Origin: Datnioides undecimradiatus
Taxonomy: Eukaryota > Chordata > Actinopteri > Lobotiformes > Datnioididae
Length of the DNA stretch: 64,000 bases
Direction: 5' to 3'
Assembly: GCA_008933995.1 (NCBI GenBank)
Contig: WARS01001600.1
Span: forward strand, 2,007,001 to 2,071,000
A program made the position numbers and the translations under genes. Each line of letters opens with the position of its first letter. The first letter of the stretch is position 1. Below are positions 26,071 through 34,864 of the stretch, one piece after another. The notes under the pieces were generated by a model that was not told the DNA's origin, ran no database searches, and saw only the letters and a list, made by a program, of their open reading frames with translations.

Positions 26071-27858
26071 GAGGTAATTCCCTCAGATAGAAGCACTAAG
26101 TTGATGAGGCTTGCACTGCGGCCGGCCAGAGGATGAGATTATCGACCAGCCAGGGTCGGGCTGTGGTATTGATTCCAGGCCAGAGTCTGGGAGGGAGACA
26201 AAGGGGAGAGAGGAGGAGGTGCAGGTGGAGGAGGTGCAGGTGGAGGAGGTGCAGGTGGAGGAGGTGAAGGTGGAGGTGCAGGGAGTCAGAGGAAGCAGGG
26301 GAGACACTGGAGGTTGGGATGGTGAGGACAGTGCTGGGTAGGACACAGACGCAGGTCACGCTGTAGTTCTCCACAAGCGTAACTCCCTTCATCTGGATCC
26401 TCCTAATTTTCTCTTCTCACCAGGTCACCGTTACCGCCCGTCTTTAAATAAAGCTAACCTTCAAATGAGTATTCTGTCAGAGGAAGTCGACATAATTTCA
26501 CTTCAGTGCTCTTCTCCTCCTTTGAAACCCACACTGCAACCTTAGCCCTCAATATTAAAGGTCTCGCTCAGGCAGAGTTTAGCCATCGCTGCGCAGTGAA
26601 AATCATCTTTCTCCAAATTTTATGATTATTTTATGTTTCAGACCAAAGGATCAACTGTGAACCTACATACATGGGCTGAGAAACATTTTTCCTGTTTATT
26701 AGGTATAAATAAGCTATTAAAACCCATAAAATTATCTGAAACATATATTTCCACAGCATCGTAACAGCACTAAGTGTCTGTGGAAAGATTACAATGCATT
26801 ACAAATCATGCAACACTGCAAGATTTAATCATTTATGAGCTCATTATTTCATTAATCTGTGATGAGGAATTTTGTCTGTGCAAGGAGAAAATATAAAGCA
26901 TAACAACAGGATTCACGCCTCTCATTTTTACCCAGCCAAACTTTTTATTTTTATTGCATTTCATCAAATCCCCTGAATATAAATGTACTTTTATAAATGT
27001 GATAAATAAAAATAAAAGTGGAAAAATGTAAAAAAAAATATGCAATCATCTTGTTGAAAAGTGAGAAGAAGGCTGAAAAAAGGTGCAGAGCAAAATAACA
27101 ACGCGAAGTAACGGAGGAGCAGCGTGGAGGAGGAGAGAAAACGAGACGGGAGAGAGAGAAATTATAGAGAGGATGGGGAAGAGGTAGGTGCTGGGGGGAG
27201 GAGGGAGAGTGGAGGGGCATTTGAGGATTCATCTCTTGCTGGATAATTCCCAGGAGGATCTCTCTCCAACACTTGAAAGCTGTGAAGTGTGCGGTTCTGC
27301 TCATACTCCTCCTGGTAATTGGAAGAAAGAAGGAGGGGGGGGGGTCAGGTAGAGGAGGGAGATGTGGAGGTAAGAACGGGAGGGGAGGAGGGCGGCTGGG
27401 GCAGGTAAAGATTTGGGGGTGCAGAGGAAATGGAGGGACAGGAGGAAACAGTAACGAGGGGGTCGGGAAGAGGAGAACCACCTGACTTGTTCCATCTCTC
27501 GCTCTCTTTCATATCTCCTTTATTGTTGCTCATTAGCTCACACCTCTTTATTCTCTCCCTCTCTCCCCATCGCTGTCCTCTCCCCTCCCTCGCTGCGTCC
27601 CTCCCTCTGCCGGTGATGGCGTGTCTGTGGTTGCAGGCGGCTTCTGAAACATGGCCGCAGGCGTTTAATCATTGATGGAGTTTTTTCCTCCGTGCAGGCA
27701 GGCCAGCGGGCAGCCCCGACTCACTCACATGCGTCAGGACCTGCTGATTCACTCTCTGGGGCCATGCACACACGTGCACACAGGCACGAATACAAAGGCA
27801 AACAGGGATGCACACGCACACACAGCAGCAGCACACAGACAGATAAAATGTAGCCTGG

Positions 27859-27893
<35 letters not shown>

Positions 27894-28701
27894 CACATGT
27901 GTGCCTGTCTAGTTTATCCCACCAGGGATTGTGAGGCCCAATCAGCAGCAGTGAGCCCAAATAAAAGCAGTGAAGATAAAAGCAGTTTATTTGACCAGCA
28001 GAAGAACAAGGAGACAGAAGCGTGTTTGCGTTGGCTCCAGGCCTGCACGCCACATATGTCTCTGAGCTTTATACGTCCTTCTGCTGGACTCAGTAAACAT
28101 CTGCCTGTGTTGTTCTTTAGAAAGTAAATAGGCTGCACTTAAACTGTGTGTTCCTCCTGCATCGGTGCGCTCTTCAGTCATATGGACTTTGCACAGTTTG
28201 CACGTGTGGTCTGACGCTCTGCTCTGCAGCCATGTTAGCGGTGAGGCAGATCCTGCATGTCTGCAGCTCCCAGACAAAGATTTTACTTTACTCTCCACAG
28301 CATTCCCATCAGCCTCAGCTGTGTTTTGTAATTAGCATCATGCTTACAAGCTAAACCAGCAGTCTGAGCATGGTAAACCATACGATAGACTCTCTGTCGT
28401 TTACACTGAGCAGCAAATTCAGATTACAGCATATTAATCGTCATCTTGACCAACGTGGCGCCACTGGATTAAAATGATTATTTGCACAAAAGAAGGAAAA
28501 AGGGTTGAGAGTGAGCACACACTGCAGAGAAGCAGTTATCGTGAGGCTGTTAGCATGCTGCTGCTGCTGCATTTAGTGCAAAGACAAAGTGCAGCCTCAC
28601 AGACTGTGACTCTTTATAGACACAACATTTTATTTTATTATAGTAAATATATTTATTTTATACATGTCATATGGAGCTGACCTGTTCTACCTACAACACA
28701 A

Positions 28702-28732
<31 letters not shown>

Positions 28733-29136
28733 ATAATAATAATAATAATATAATTTCAGCTGTATTTTTAATAACGGGGTGTAAGACAGGCCCAGGCGCA
28801 CCTGTCTGACCCTCGCCAGGTAATGTTTCTGTTATAATGAAACTCTCAACATTTAAAAACGCTGACACCAGCAGGATCTCATCACTTTATCACTGGCAGA
28901 AGAGATTATTGAGCGTTGTGAGGAGGGAGCGTCTGGATCGTGCTCACAGCAGACCTGTTGAGGCCCTGTGTGCGTCCTGGCTGTGGCTGTAGTTAAAGTC
29001 TCCGTTGTTTCTGTTGATGGTTGGTGCTGAAGCCTGGCTGACGGCTGATATGAGCCCGAGCCTTGTGCTTCTGCTCAGCGTACTCCTGTTGAATTCTGCA
29101 GCAGCAGGTACAGCTTACCACCCCCCACCCCCCTGT

Positions 29137-29169
<33 letters not shown>

Positions 29170-29508
29170 TGTCTGCCTGCCTGCCTGTCTGTCTGTCTGT
29201 CTGTCTCTCGTGCTGATCAGAGAGGAATTTTTATTATTATTTTATTTTTCGGAGGATTAAAGCCAGACCCTGTGGAGTAGAAACCCAATCTCTCTCCCTC
29301 CTCCTTCCCTTCTCACCCTCTTTTCCATCAAATCCACCCCCACGCCCCCTCCTCCTTCCGGCCAAACAGGACTCCACCCTGAAATGGATGGTTTAATGAC
29401 CTCTCTCTGTCTCTCATGTGAACACAGGCACAGTATCACCTACAGCCCTGTCTGTCTGCGTGCCTGCGTGCGCTCAGCTTTTGTCTTTCTGCACAGTAAA
29501 CGGCATCC

Positions 29509-29539
<31 letters not shown>

Positions 29540-29744
29540 CTGTGTCCTGCGTGGTGCAGGACCCGTCCACTGCATCACATCTCAGAGAAGAAGGTGCACA
29601 GACAGAATAGTTTTGCTGCGGTGATGTGATTGCTTCCATTAAAGTGATTATGCAATCAGCAGCAGTAAGTCAGGCAGGAGGCAGACAGGCAGGCAGGCAG
29701 ACAGGCAGGAGAACGAGGGGATGGTGGGGGGGTAGACGTGGAGC

Positions 29745-29799
<55 letters not shown>

Positions 29800-32700
29800 C
29801 ACACACACACAGATACGCAGCACTCAGGCAGGCAGGGGGAATTTCTCTCTTGTTAATAGTCATTATGAAACGGCTTCACACGGAGAACTCGCCTCTCTGT
29901 GCTCAGCATGACGGCAGGTCTGTCCCAGCAACCTCCCTGCACACACACACACACGCTCACTCACACACACATGCACAAACACACACGCGCACACTCAGTC
30001 GTGATACTTCTCCCGCCGTTCTTCACTTCCTCCCCCTCCAGTCCTGACAATATTTACCAGACCCCAGGGGCTCCCAGCGGACCTCCCTCTCTGTGCCTCC
30101 CCGTCGCCGCGCTCGTGCTTCCTGGGTGAGCCGGGGTTTGGCGAGTCCCAGGCTCCGGCTCAGGCCTCCGCCGGAGCTCGTGTTTTCCAAAGCAAACAGA
30201 TGGAAGAGGAGAGAGAGGTAGACGGAGCGCTGTGCCCAGCTGGGATGCTGCACAGTCTGGCAACAGGGACTTACTCACAGATCCACTGTTTTCTTCTTTG
30301 TTTCTTCATTTTACCTCTAATCACTGTCTGTCTGACTGCCTGTCTGACTGTCTGCCTGTCTGACTGTCTGCCTGCCTGTCTGACTGCCTGTCTGTCTGTC
30401 TGTCTGTCTGACTGCCTGCCTGTCTGTCTGTCTGTCTGCCTGTCTGTCTGCCTGTCTGTCGGTCTCAGCACACGCCGCTGATGGCCGCCCTGTTCATCTG
30501 GCTTTTACAGCCCCCCCTCCACCGTCTCCTTCACTCCAGGGCAACATTTCATAACACAGACTCTTGAGCTGACCCTCAGAGTCCAGGCAGCAGCGACCTG
30601 AAGCCCCTCCCTCACTCACCTGTCTCTCTTGTCCTCTTCGTCCTCCAGCCAAGAAAGCACCGGACGGCTCAGTGATCGCCAACGGCTACTGCGACTTCTG
30701 CCTCGGAGGCTCGAAGAAGACCGGCTGTCCTGAAGACCTCATCTCCTGTGCGGACTGTGGACGCTCAGGTAGGGCTCCGCTGAAGGGGATGATTGGCAGG
30801 AGGAAGGCGGTCCTCTGTTGATGCACATGCCTGAAATGTTTCATTTGCTGAGTCCAGATTTGGTTTTATAAATAAAAGCAAGTTTCGATTGCTGAGGATG
30901 GATGGACCATACCAGTGTTTTTGTTTTAGCCTGCTACAAATCATGTACAACATGTCTGAGCTTGATAACGGCCTTTTGCTGTAATGTTTTCCATTTTAAA
31001 GTATCGCCTTCCAGGGAGCCATGTGTTTGCATTTCCTGCTGAGGTTTGAAAACCAGTTTGCAGAGCCGTGACACTGACCCAAGATAGCACTTTTCTCTCA
31101 ACTACGGTGGCCCTGAAGGACAAAAGAGCGAAAAGCTTAACGGTTTTGGAGTCTCCCCTGATAAAAATGTTAATAATGATCGTTAACACCTCACACAATC
31201 TGTGGGCAGCGAACTCACCAAGGCATCTGTAACATCTGAGTGCTTTGTTTGGTGAGTTATTGTCCTTCCAGGCCACCGTATATAGCAGTAAAACTCATGC
31301 CTGTTTTTATTTGTTAAGTGCAGGTTAACTGCAGACCGCTCTGCCGCGGTGTAACTTAAAATAAAAATGTCCTCCCCTGTGACGTGTTGCCTTCTCTCAA
31401 GTTACTCTCTGCAAGCTGGTTCCAGGAACAGAAACCTTTGGCTGCCTGGAAGAAAACACATTAAAACTTCTTTAACGATATGACACGCTTTGCAAAACAG
31501 TGGCTCTGATGTAAAATGTACCGAAATCTGCTGTGGGAGACGGACGCGGCAGTCCTCAGACACGCTGCTGTTGCTGCCTGAGAGGAGGGAGGGCGGCAGG
31601 AATTCAAATCCACTGTGAAACCTTATTTTGAAAGCATCGACACTGAAAAAGAAAGTGCTCCTTCACATACGATGTAATCAGTTCCTCATGAACGAAAACA
31701 CTTTAAACACAGCTGGAAACAGGACTTTGGTTTTGTATCATACCAAGGACGAGCTAAATCACCTGCAACACGCTTTAATGCATGCAACAGGCTGCACGCA
31801 GCTCTCGGTTCCTGCAGTAGATGCGATGATAGACTCTCTGCAGTGTGCCAGACACTGTCAGACGTCCGGAACAAAGCTCCTCACTCAGTGTTTTCATGTT
31901 CAGTGATCACGACGATGACAGACAAAGACACTTGTTGGCATTAAAATATGCTTAATAAAATGTGGTTTTGATGTGACCCTCTTCTCTGGCCGAACAACAC
32001 CGAATCCTGTGTGCCGCGCGCCTCGCACTCCTGGGCTGTTGCACAACAACCTGCTTCACAGCTGTGATCTCATCACCCATTGTCTCTTTCTTCTTTTCAA
32101 ACCCTCAGAGTGTATTTTGGTTGTGACGGCCAACAGTCGGTTTTATTGCAGTTAAAGTCTGATTCTGTTTAAACATGGCTGTATCATTTATCCTTTTGTT
32201 TTGGGTTGGGATGTGTCTGTATACTCTGGTTTTATGTGTATATACATGCAGGGATTGCAGTGTATATGGTGCAGAACTTCTGTGTGTTCATTACCTGATT
32301 GCATGTACTGTATATAAATATATATTTCCCCACGTGTTTCTTTTCATTTGAAAAATAAAAAAACAGAACTAAAGAGATGTACGTGATTTGTAGTGAATGG
32401 GCTGCAGCATGCAAAACATTGGTATGGTCCTCGTCTTTGTATCCAGCCACAGTGAAGACAAACGAAGGTCAGGGAATAAAGATGACATAACAAAACTTCT
32501 ATTGTCATGATCGTGCAACAGCAAGCACTGGAAAAACCTGTGCTACCAGGGTCGAGAGGGAGGCAGAAGATCTTTGAAATGGTGCAGTGCAATAAGTCAC
32601 TTACACCCACAGAGTCATTGTTTTGGAATTTGGCGTCATGTTTACCGAACAGTCTCTGCAGATGTCAGGATCGAATCAAAGTTCAGGTAACATTAGGAGG

Positions 32701-32902
32701 AAATAAACACATTAATGCAGGTAAAATATGCCGATATTCATCATCTCATGCGATACAATGTGCACATCTGTGGAACTGCACTAAATCGAAATAAATCACC
32801 TGTTAGAGGCAAAGAGACCGATGAAGAGATAAAGCGGTGGATGATGGATGATTGTCCTCAAAATACAGGAAGCCGTGGTGAAAAAACGTGTGGGCGTGTG
32901 CT

Positions 32903-32971
<69 letters not shown>

Positions 32972-34864
32972 ACCCAGGCCACCCGTCCTGTCTGCAGTTC
33001 ACAGTGAACATGACGGCTGCGGTGAGGACTTATCGCTGGCAGTGCATCGAGTGCAAGTCCTGCAGTCTGTGTGGCACCTCTGAGAATGACGTAGGAGCTC
33101 ACTCCATACTACATGTTAACTCTAGACACACGTGGCTGCACACACACACACACGCGCACACACATAAGCACACACACACACACTTACTATACAGTACCCA
33201 CTGCAGTACATAATAGCAGTCTTTTATAGTTAGAGCACTTCTCCTTAAAGGACTCGGCTGTTTGAGCCGTGATGCAGGAGCTGGTTTAGAGTCACTCACT
33301 TGCTCACACACTCCAGTGCATGAAGGTTTGATCCCACCTGGATGAAGGATGATTCCTCACCTCTGCCGCTGCACAAAAGTTTACACCTCTCACTGGGATG
33401 AAATGTCAGATATAAACACGGACGTCAGCCTGGATAAATGCTGTTTTTCAGTTGCTAGGCAGATTTTTGCATTCACGCACAGGCTGCAGAGCTGAGAGTT
33501 TAGAGAATAAAAGAACTTTTTCTCTGTTTTTACAGCCCGCCAAAATAAAAGTTTACACCTTTTAATTAGATTAACTTTAAAAATCACCATGCACACACAT
33601 ACACGTATGTTTAAGTACACAGAAAATAAAGAATCTGTCCCATCAAAACATCCGTTCATGTGCCTGTTCTCCTCTGTTGCAGGACCAGCTGTTGTTCTGT
33701 GATGATTGTGACAGAGGCTACCACATGTACTGTCTGAGCCCCCCCATGTCTGAACCTCCAGAGGGTATGTACCTGTAACAACCAGGCACCACCACCACCA
33801 CCATCACCATCATCATCATCAGACACTGCACACCTGGGCCTCTCAGAGCTGCTCAGGAGCTTCATTTCAGTTCACAGACAAGTGTGTGGTCAGACTGCGC
33901 AGCCCAGAGGAGACTCATCCGAGAGCATTTTAGATGTTTGTGCAGAGTTATGTAACTGTCTGTGCTGTAGGAGGGGAGACAGTCAGAGCGGGGAGAGTGA
34001 AAGCTGCAGTCAAAACAGTCAGAAAATCCCTGCGCTGACTTGGAACTGTGGTGTAAAACCACAGGAAGTGAAGCCGCTGTCGTCAGCGCCGCCGTGACGC
34101 TTTCATCAGTCTGAGTCTGTGTCTGCGCCGAGAAGGTCCTGATGCTGCGGCGAACACCTCACACACACGGAGCAGCTGCGTCTATTCAAATTAAACTGCC
34201 ACTACCAACTTACCACATAAGATGGCTGCCTTAGGATGTTTGACGGCGTTGTCATGGAAATGAGTAGTAGAGAGAGATCATCTGTTTCCATGGCAAAAGT
34301 GTCACTTGTCTGCACATACAGTAGCAGTGCCACTTGTGTTCAGCACTCGCTAACGGTGTCACGCTCTGCCCACACAGGCAGCACTCCTGAAAACCAGTCC
34401 TCAGTTATTTTAGATTTACTCTCCTGAAGAGACGCCGCTGAGCGCTCGCTGCGTTTGTTTATACACGCTGCGCTGCGGCGGACGCTCACAGAGCGCCTTC
34501 AGGCGCAGTGCAGCCGGCTCTGCTCACACTTTGAAGCAGAAAGGTTGAGAGTTGCATTTTAACATGCGTCTCAAGTTGATGTTTAATTAATGTCACAAAT
34601 CCAAAATCCAAACCAACTCGTCGTCAAATCCGCTGCATCCGCAGACACAGGCTCAGCATGTGGTGTTTAAACACGGAGCTTTCATTTACAGTGTTACTCA
34701 ACGCCCCGTCTGAAATGAAGGATTAGTCCACAAGGCTTTACAATAGCAGTGATTGAACTTCTGATCTGTGATGTGCTCTGCGTGTGTGTGCAGGGAGCTG
34801 GAGCTGTCATCTGTGTCTGAGACAACTGAAGGAGAAGGCCTCAGCCTACATCACCCTCACTTAA
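2393..34864 (+). CDS. dpf1: dpf1 (neuro-d4, BAF45B), double PHD finger chromatin protein
   Basis: Exons: 2393-2424, 13039-13199, 14156-14263, 14754-14881, 15874-15963, 16992-17070, 17176-17307, 30649-30768, 32978-33090, 33683-33764, 34794-34864. All phases agree and sum to 372 codons (371 aa plus TAA), near the usual DPF1 length. Domain order: N-terminal d4/Requiem domain (about 11-75, including [11 protein letters not shown] and [12 protein letters not shown]), acidic middle, one C2H2 finger (C198, C201, H214, H219), then tandem PHD fingers (about 258-365). The DPF family reads acetylated or unmodified histone H3 tails as a subunit of neuron-specific BAF (SWI/SNF) in the nucleus. The start [11 protein letters not shown] and end AYITLT match the neuro-d4 paralogue; the PHD1 wording [13 protein letters not shown] separates it from DPF2. 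The largest introns are 10.6 kb and 13.3 kb. Several splice sites abut GT repeats. Confidence 0.95.
4734..4771. repeat. (GT)n microsatellite
   Basis: GT repeat with GC interruptions in dpf1 intron 1. Confidence 0.9.
5832..5871. repeat. (CA)n microsatellite
   Basis: CA tract of about 40 bases in dpf1 intron 1. CT-rich and TCCTC-rich low-complexity sequence lies on either side (5750-5800, 6280-6365). Confidence 0.9.
6534..6562. repeat. (CA)n microsatellite
   Basis: Short CA run in dpf1 intron 1. Confidence 0.9.
7109..7153. repeat. (CA)n microsatellite
   Basis: 45-base CA run. It is the first of a cluster of CA/GT tracts extending to 8.93 kb. Confidence 0.95.
7232..7303. repeat. (CA)n microsatellite with CTGCCA insertions
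   Basis: CA tract whose left end is broken by two CTGCCA units. Confidence 0.93.
7463..7510. repeat. Compound (CA)n(TA)n microsatellite
   Basis: CA repeat passing directly into a TA repeat, in dpf1 intron 1. Confidence 0.93.
7811..8042. repeat. Cluster of CA and GT tracts
   Basis: CA runs at 7811-7855 and 8016-8042 flank a GT run at about 7888-7908. The opposite-strand tracts could pair in RNA. Confidence 0.88.
8398..8931. repeat. Cluster of GT and CA tracts
   Basis: GT at 8398-8421, CA at 8720-8752, GT at 8829-8865 and GT at 8903-8931. Confidence 0.88.
12509..12652. repeat. Long compound (GT)n repeat
   Basis: About 144 bases of GT with GC, CT and CATG interruptions, the longest tract in the window. 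It lies 390 bases before dpf1 exon 2 and could form Z-DNA. CA tracts at 12723-12759 and 12898-12933 follow. Confidence 0.95.
12723..12933. repeat. Two (CA)n tracts upstream of dpf1 exon 2
   Basis: CA runs at 12723-12759 and 12898-12933. They are complementary to the preceding long GT tract, so intronic RNA hairpins are possible. Confidence 0.9.
13039..13199 (+). CDS. dpf1: dpf1 exon 2 (d4/Requiem domain)
   Basis: It encodes the highly conserved N-terminal block from [14 protein letters not shown] to MEKNHRGPG. The acceptor is CTCCTCAG. The donor is CCAG followed directly by an uninterrupted GT repeat, so the splice site is itself the first unit of a microsatellite. Confidence 0.95.
13200..13231. 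repeat. (GT)n at the dpf1 exon 2 donor
   Basis: The repeat begins with the GT of the 5' splice site itself. A second GT run lies at 13291-13314. Confidence 0.95.
13631..13670. repeat. (GT)20 microsatellite
   Basis: Perfect GT run in dpf1 intron 2. Confidence 0.95.
14156..14263 (+). CDS. dpf1: dpf1 exon 3
   Basis: It encodes [20 protein letters not shown] onward to FKI. Acceptor TTTCAG and donor GTAACT are standard. The basic WRKKRR patch is conserved in the family. Confidence 0.93.
14754..14881 (+). CDS. dpf1: dpf1 exon 4 (acidic linker)
   Basis: It encodes [20 protein letters not shown] through EEEPMSECQ, rich in Glu and Lys. The donor is GTGAGG. Confidence 0.92.
15874..15963 (+). CDS. 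dpf1: dpf1 exon 5 (acidic then basic linker)
   Basis: It encodes [19 protein letters not shown] followed by [11 protein letters not shown], a likely nuclear localisation patch. The exon is 90 bases and phase 0 at both ends, so skipping it would keep the frame. Confidence 0.92.
16747..16823. repeat. Compound (GT)n/GAGACT repeat
   Basis: GT runs separated by GACT or GAGACT units in dpf1 intron 5. Confidence 0.92.
16941..16981. repeat. (GT)n abutting the dpf1 exon 6 acceptor
   Basis: GT-rich tract ending 10 bases before the exon. It sits where a pyrimidine tract would normally be. Confidence 0.93.
16992..17070 (+). CDS. dpf1: dpf1 exon 6 (start of C2H2 finger)
   Basis: It encodes [20 protein letters not shown] and then KPYVCD, carrying the first zinc cysteine (C198). 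The acceptor GGTCTCTGCAG is preceded by a 40-base GT-rich repeat. Confidence 0.93.
17142..17171. repeat. (TG)n abutting the dpf1 exon 7 acceptor
   Basis: Perfect TG run followed directly by TACAG and the exon. Confidence 0.95.
17176..17307 (+). CDS. dpf1: dpf1 exon 7 (body of C2H2 finger)
   Basis: It encodes [20 protein letters not shown] and an acidic tail to NNHK. It holds three of the four zinc ligands. The 132-base length is a multiple of three, so skipping would delete the finger in frame. The acceptor TTACAG follows a 30-base GT repeat at once. Confidence 0.94.
19377..19412 (-). repeat. Four C6 runs with 10-bp period (minus-strand G-quadruplex motif)
   Basis: Four runs of six C are spaced by 4-base loops (GACT, GACT, AACT). 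The minus strand therefore carries four G6 runs. Confidence 0.85.
19471..19509. repeat. (CTC)n trinucleotide repeat
   Basis: About 39 bases of CTC repeat in dpf1 intron 7. Confidence 0.93.
19944..20001. repeat. (GT)n microsatellite
   Basis: GT run of about 58 bases. Confidence 0.95.
20101..20168. repeat. (CA)n(CT)n compound repeat
   Basis: CA repeat ending in a short CT repeat, with two longer GT tracts on either side. Confidence 0.93.
20229..20282. repeat. (GT)n microsatellite
   Basis: GT run of about 54 bases. Confidence 0.95.
21243..21282. repeat. (GA)20 microsatellite
   Basis: Perfect GA run inside a 450-base purine-rich stretch on the plus strand (21050-21490). Confidence 0.95.
21628..21777. 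repeat. (CA)n and (GT)n pair
   Basis: CA run at about 21628-21652 and GT run at 21730-21777, in inverted relation about 80 bases apart. Confidence 0.88.
22036..22076 (+). other. tRNA-like A-box/B-box remnant (possible SINE head)
   Basis: TAGCTCAGT at 22036-22044 and GGTTCGAGTCC at 22066-22076 resemble the internal RNA polymerase III promoter boxes of a tRNA. The T-arm and D-arm stems do not pair well, so this is not a working tRNA. It is either an old tRNA-derived SINE fragment or chance. Confidence 0.3.
22158..22358. repeat. Two (GT)n microsatellites
   Basis: GT runs at 22158-22199 and 22310-22358. Confidence 0.94.
25182..25219. repeat. (GT)n microsatellite
   Basis: GT run in dpf1 intron 7. 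Confidence 0.94.
26017..26069. repeat. (GT)n microsatellite
   Basis: GT run of about 53 bases. Confidence 0.95.
26211..26281. repeat. 15-bp G-rich minisatellite
   Basis: About four copies of a 15-base unit (GGAGGAGGTGCAGGT phase), the last one diverged. It reads open in several frames only because of its period. Confidence 0.9.
27860..27892. repeat. (GT)n microsatellite
   Basis: GT run in dpf1 intron 7. Confidence 0.94.
28702..28750. repeat. (ACT)n(AAT)n trinucleotide repeat
   Basis: ACT units pass directly into AAT units, as if by a point change that spread through the array. Confidence 0.93.
29132..29208. repeat. (CTGC/CTGT)n tetranucleotide repeat
   Basis: About 19 tetranucleotide units alternating CTGC and CTGT. 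Confidence 0.93.
29747..29811. repeat. (CA)n microsatellite
   Basis: CA run of about 50 bases plus a broken tail. A (GCAG)n-type array lies just left of it at 29670-29710. Confidence 0.94.
30324..30467. repeat. (CTGT/CTGC/CTGA)n tetranucleotide array
   Basis: About 36 tetranucleotide units, ending 180 bases before dpf1 exon 8. Confidence 0.94.
30649..30768 (+). CDS. dpf1: dpf1 exon 8 (first half of PHD1)
   Basis: It encodes [18 protein letters not shown] through SCADCGRS. The direct join NNHK-PKKAPDG gives a form without the extra QFYKELAW-type exon seen in some mammalian isoforms. I found no such exon in the 13.3 kb intron, but a short exon could be missed by eye. Confidence 0.93.
30769..32977 (+). 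other. dpf1: dpf1 intron 8
   Basis: A 2.2 kb intron with little simple repeat until its 3' end. A T-rich, UTR-like block at about 32090-32360 ends in AATAAA (32354-32359). No exon is supported. Confidence 0.6.
32905..32970. repeat. (GT)33 abutting the dpf1 exon 9 acceptor
   Basis: GT tract of about 66 bases ending seven bases before the exon, in the place of the polypyrimidine tract. Confidence 0.96.
32978..33090 (+). CDS. dpf1: dpf1 exon 9 (PHD1 end, PHD2 start)
   Basis: It encodes [20 protein letters not shown] through CGTSEND. The acceptor CACCCAG comes only seven bases after a GT repeat of about 66 bases, with no ordinary pyrimidine tract. The 113-base length means skipping would shift the frame. 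Confidence 0.94.
33139..33182. repeat. (CA)n downstream of dpf1 exon 9
   Basis: CA-rich tract 49 bases after the exon 9 donor. It is complementary to the GT tract before the exon, so the two could pair in pre-mRNA and loop the exon out. Confidence 0.93.
33683..33764 (+). CDS. dpf1: dpf1 exon 10 (PHD2)
   Basis: It encodes [20 protein letters not shown] through SEPPEG, the core of the second PHD finger. Acceptor TTGCAG and donor GTATGT are standard. Confidence 0.95.
34794..34864 (+). CDS. dpf1: dpf1 exon 11 (terminal)
   Basis: It encodes the last zinc ligands ([14 protein letters not shown]) and the neuro-d4 C-terminus ASAYITLT, then TAA at 34862-34864. Confidence 0.94.

Larger units (their letters stand above)
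17308..30648 (+). other. dpf1: dpf1 intron 7
   Basis: A 13.3 kb intron with no supported coding exon. It holds many GT/CA, GA, CTC, CTA/TAA and CTGC/CTGT simple repeats, a four-run C6 tract at 19377-19412, a 15-bp minisatellite at 26211-26281, a tRNA-like remnant near 22.05 kb and a signal-peptide-like frame at 29050. Confidence 0.7.

Noticed and set aside
26211..26281. CRISPR-like array
   Set aside because: The repeats are contiguous without unique spacers and the genome is vertebrate. This is a minisatellite.
26083..26346. Open frames over the 15-bp minisatellite
   Set aside because: The 15-base period is a multiple of three, so it stays open in several frames without being coding.
30324..30467. 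Possible coding low-complexity region
   Set aside because: It is a simple CTGT/CTGC tetranucleotide array with no conserved flanks.
31628..31906. 92-codon frame in dpf1 intron 8
   Set aside because: No recognisable family, average composition and no splice evidence. I considered a retrocopy but could not support it.
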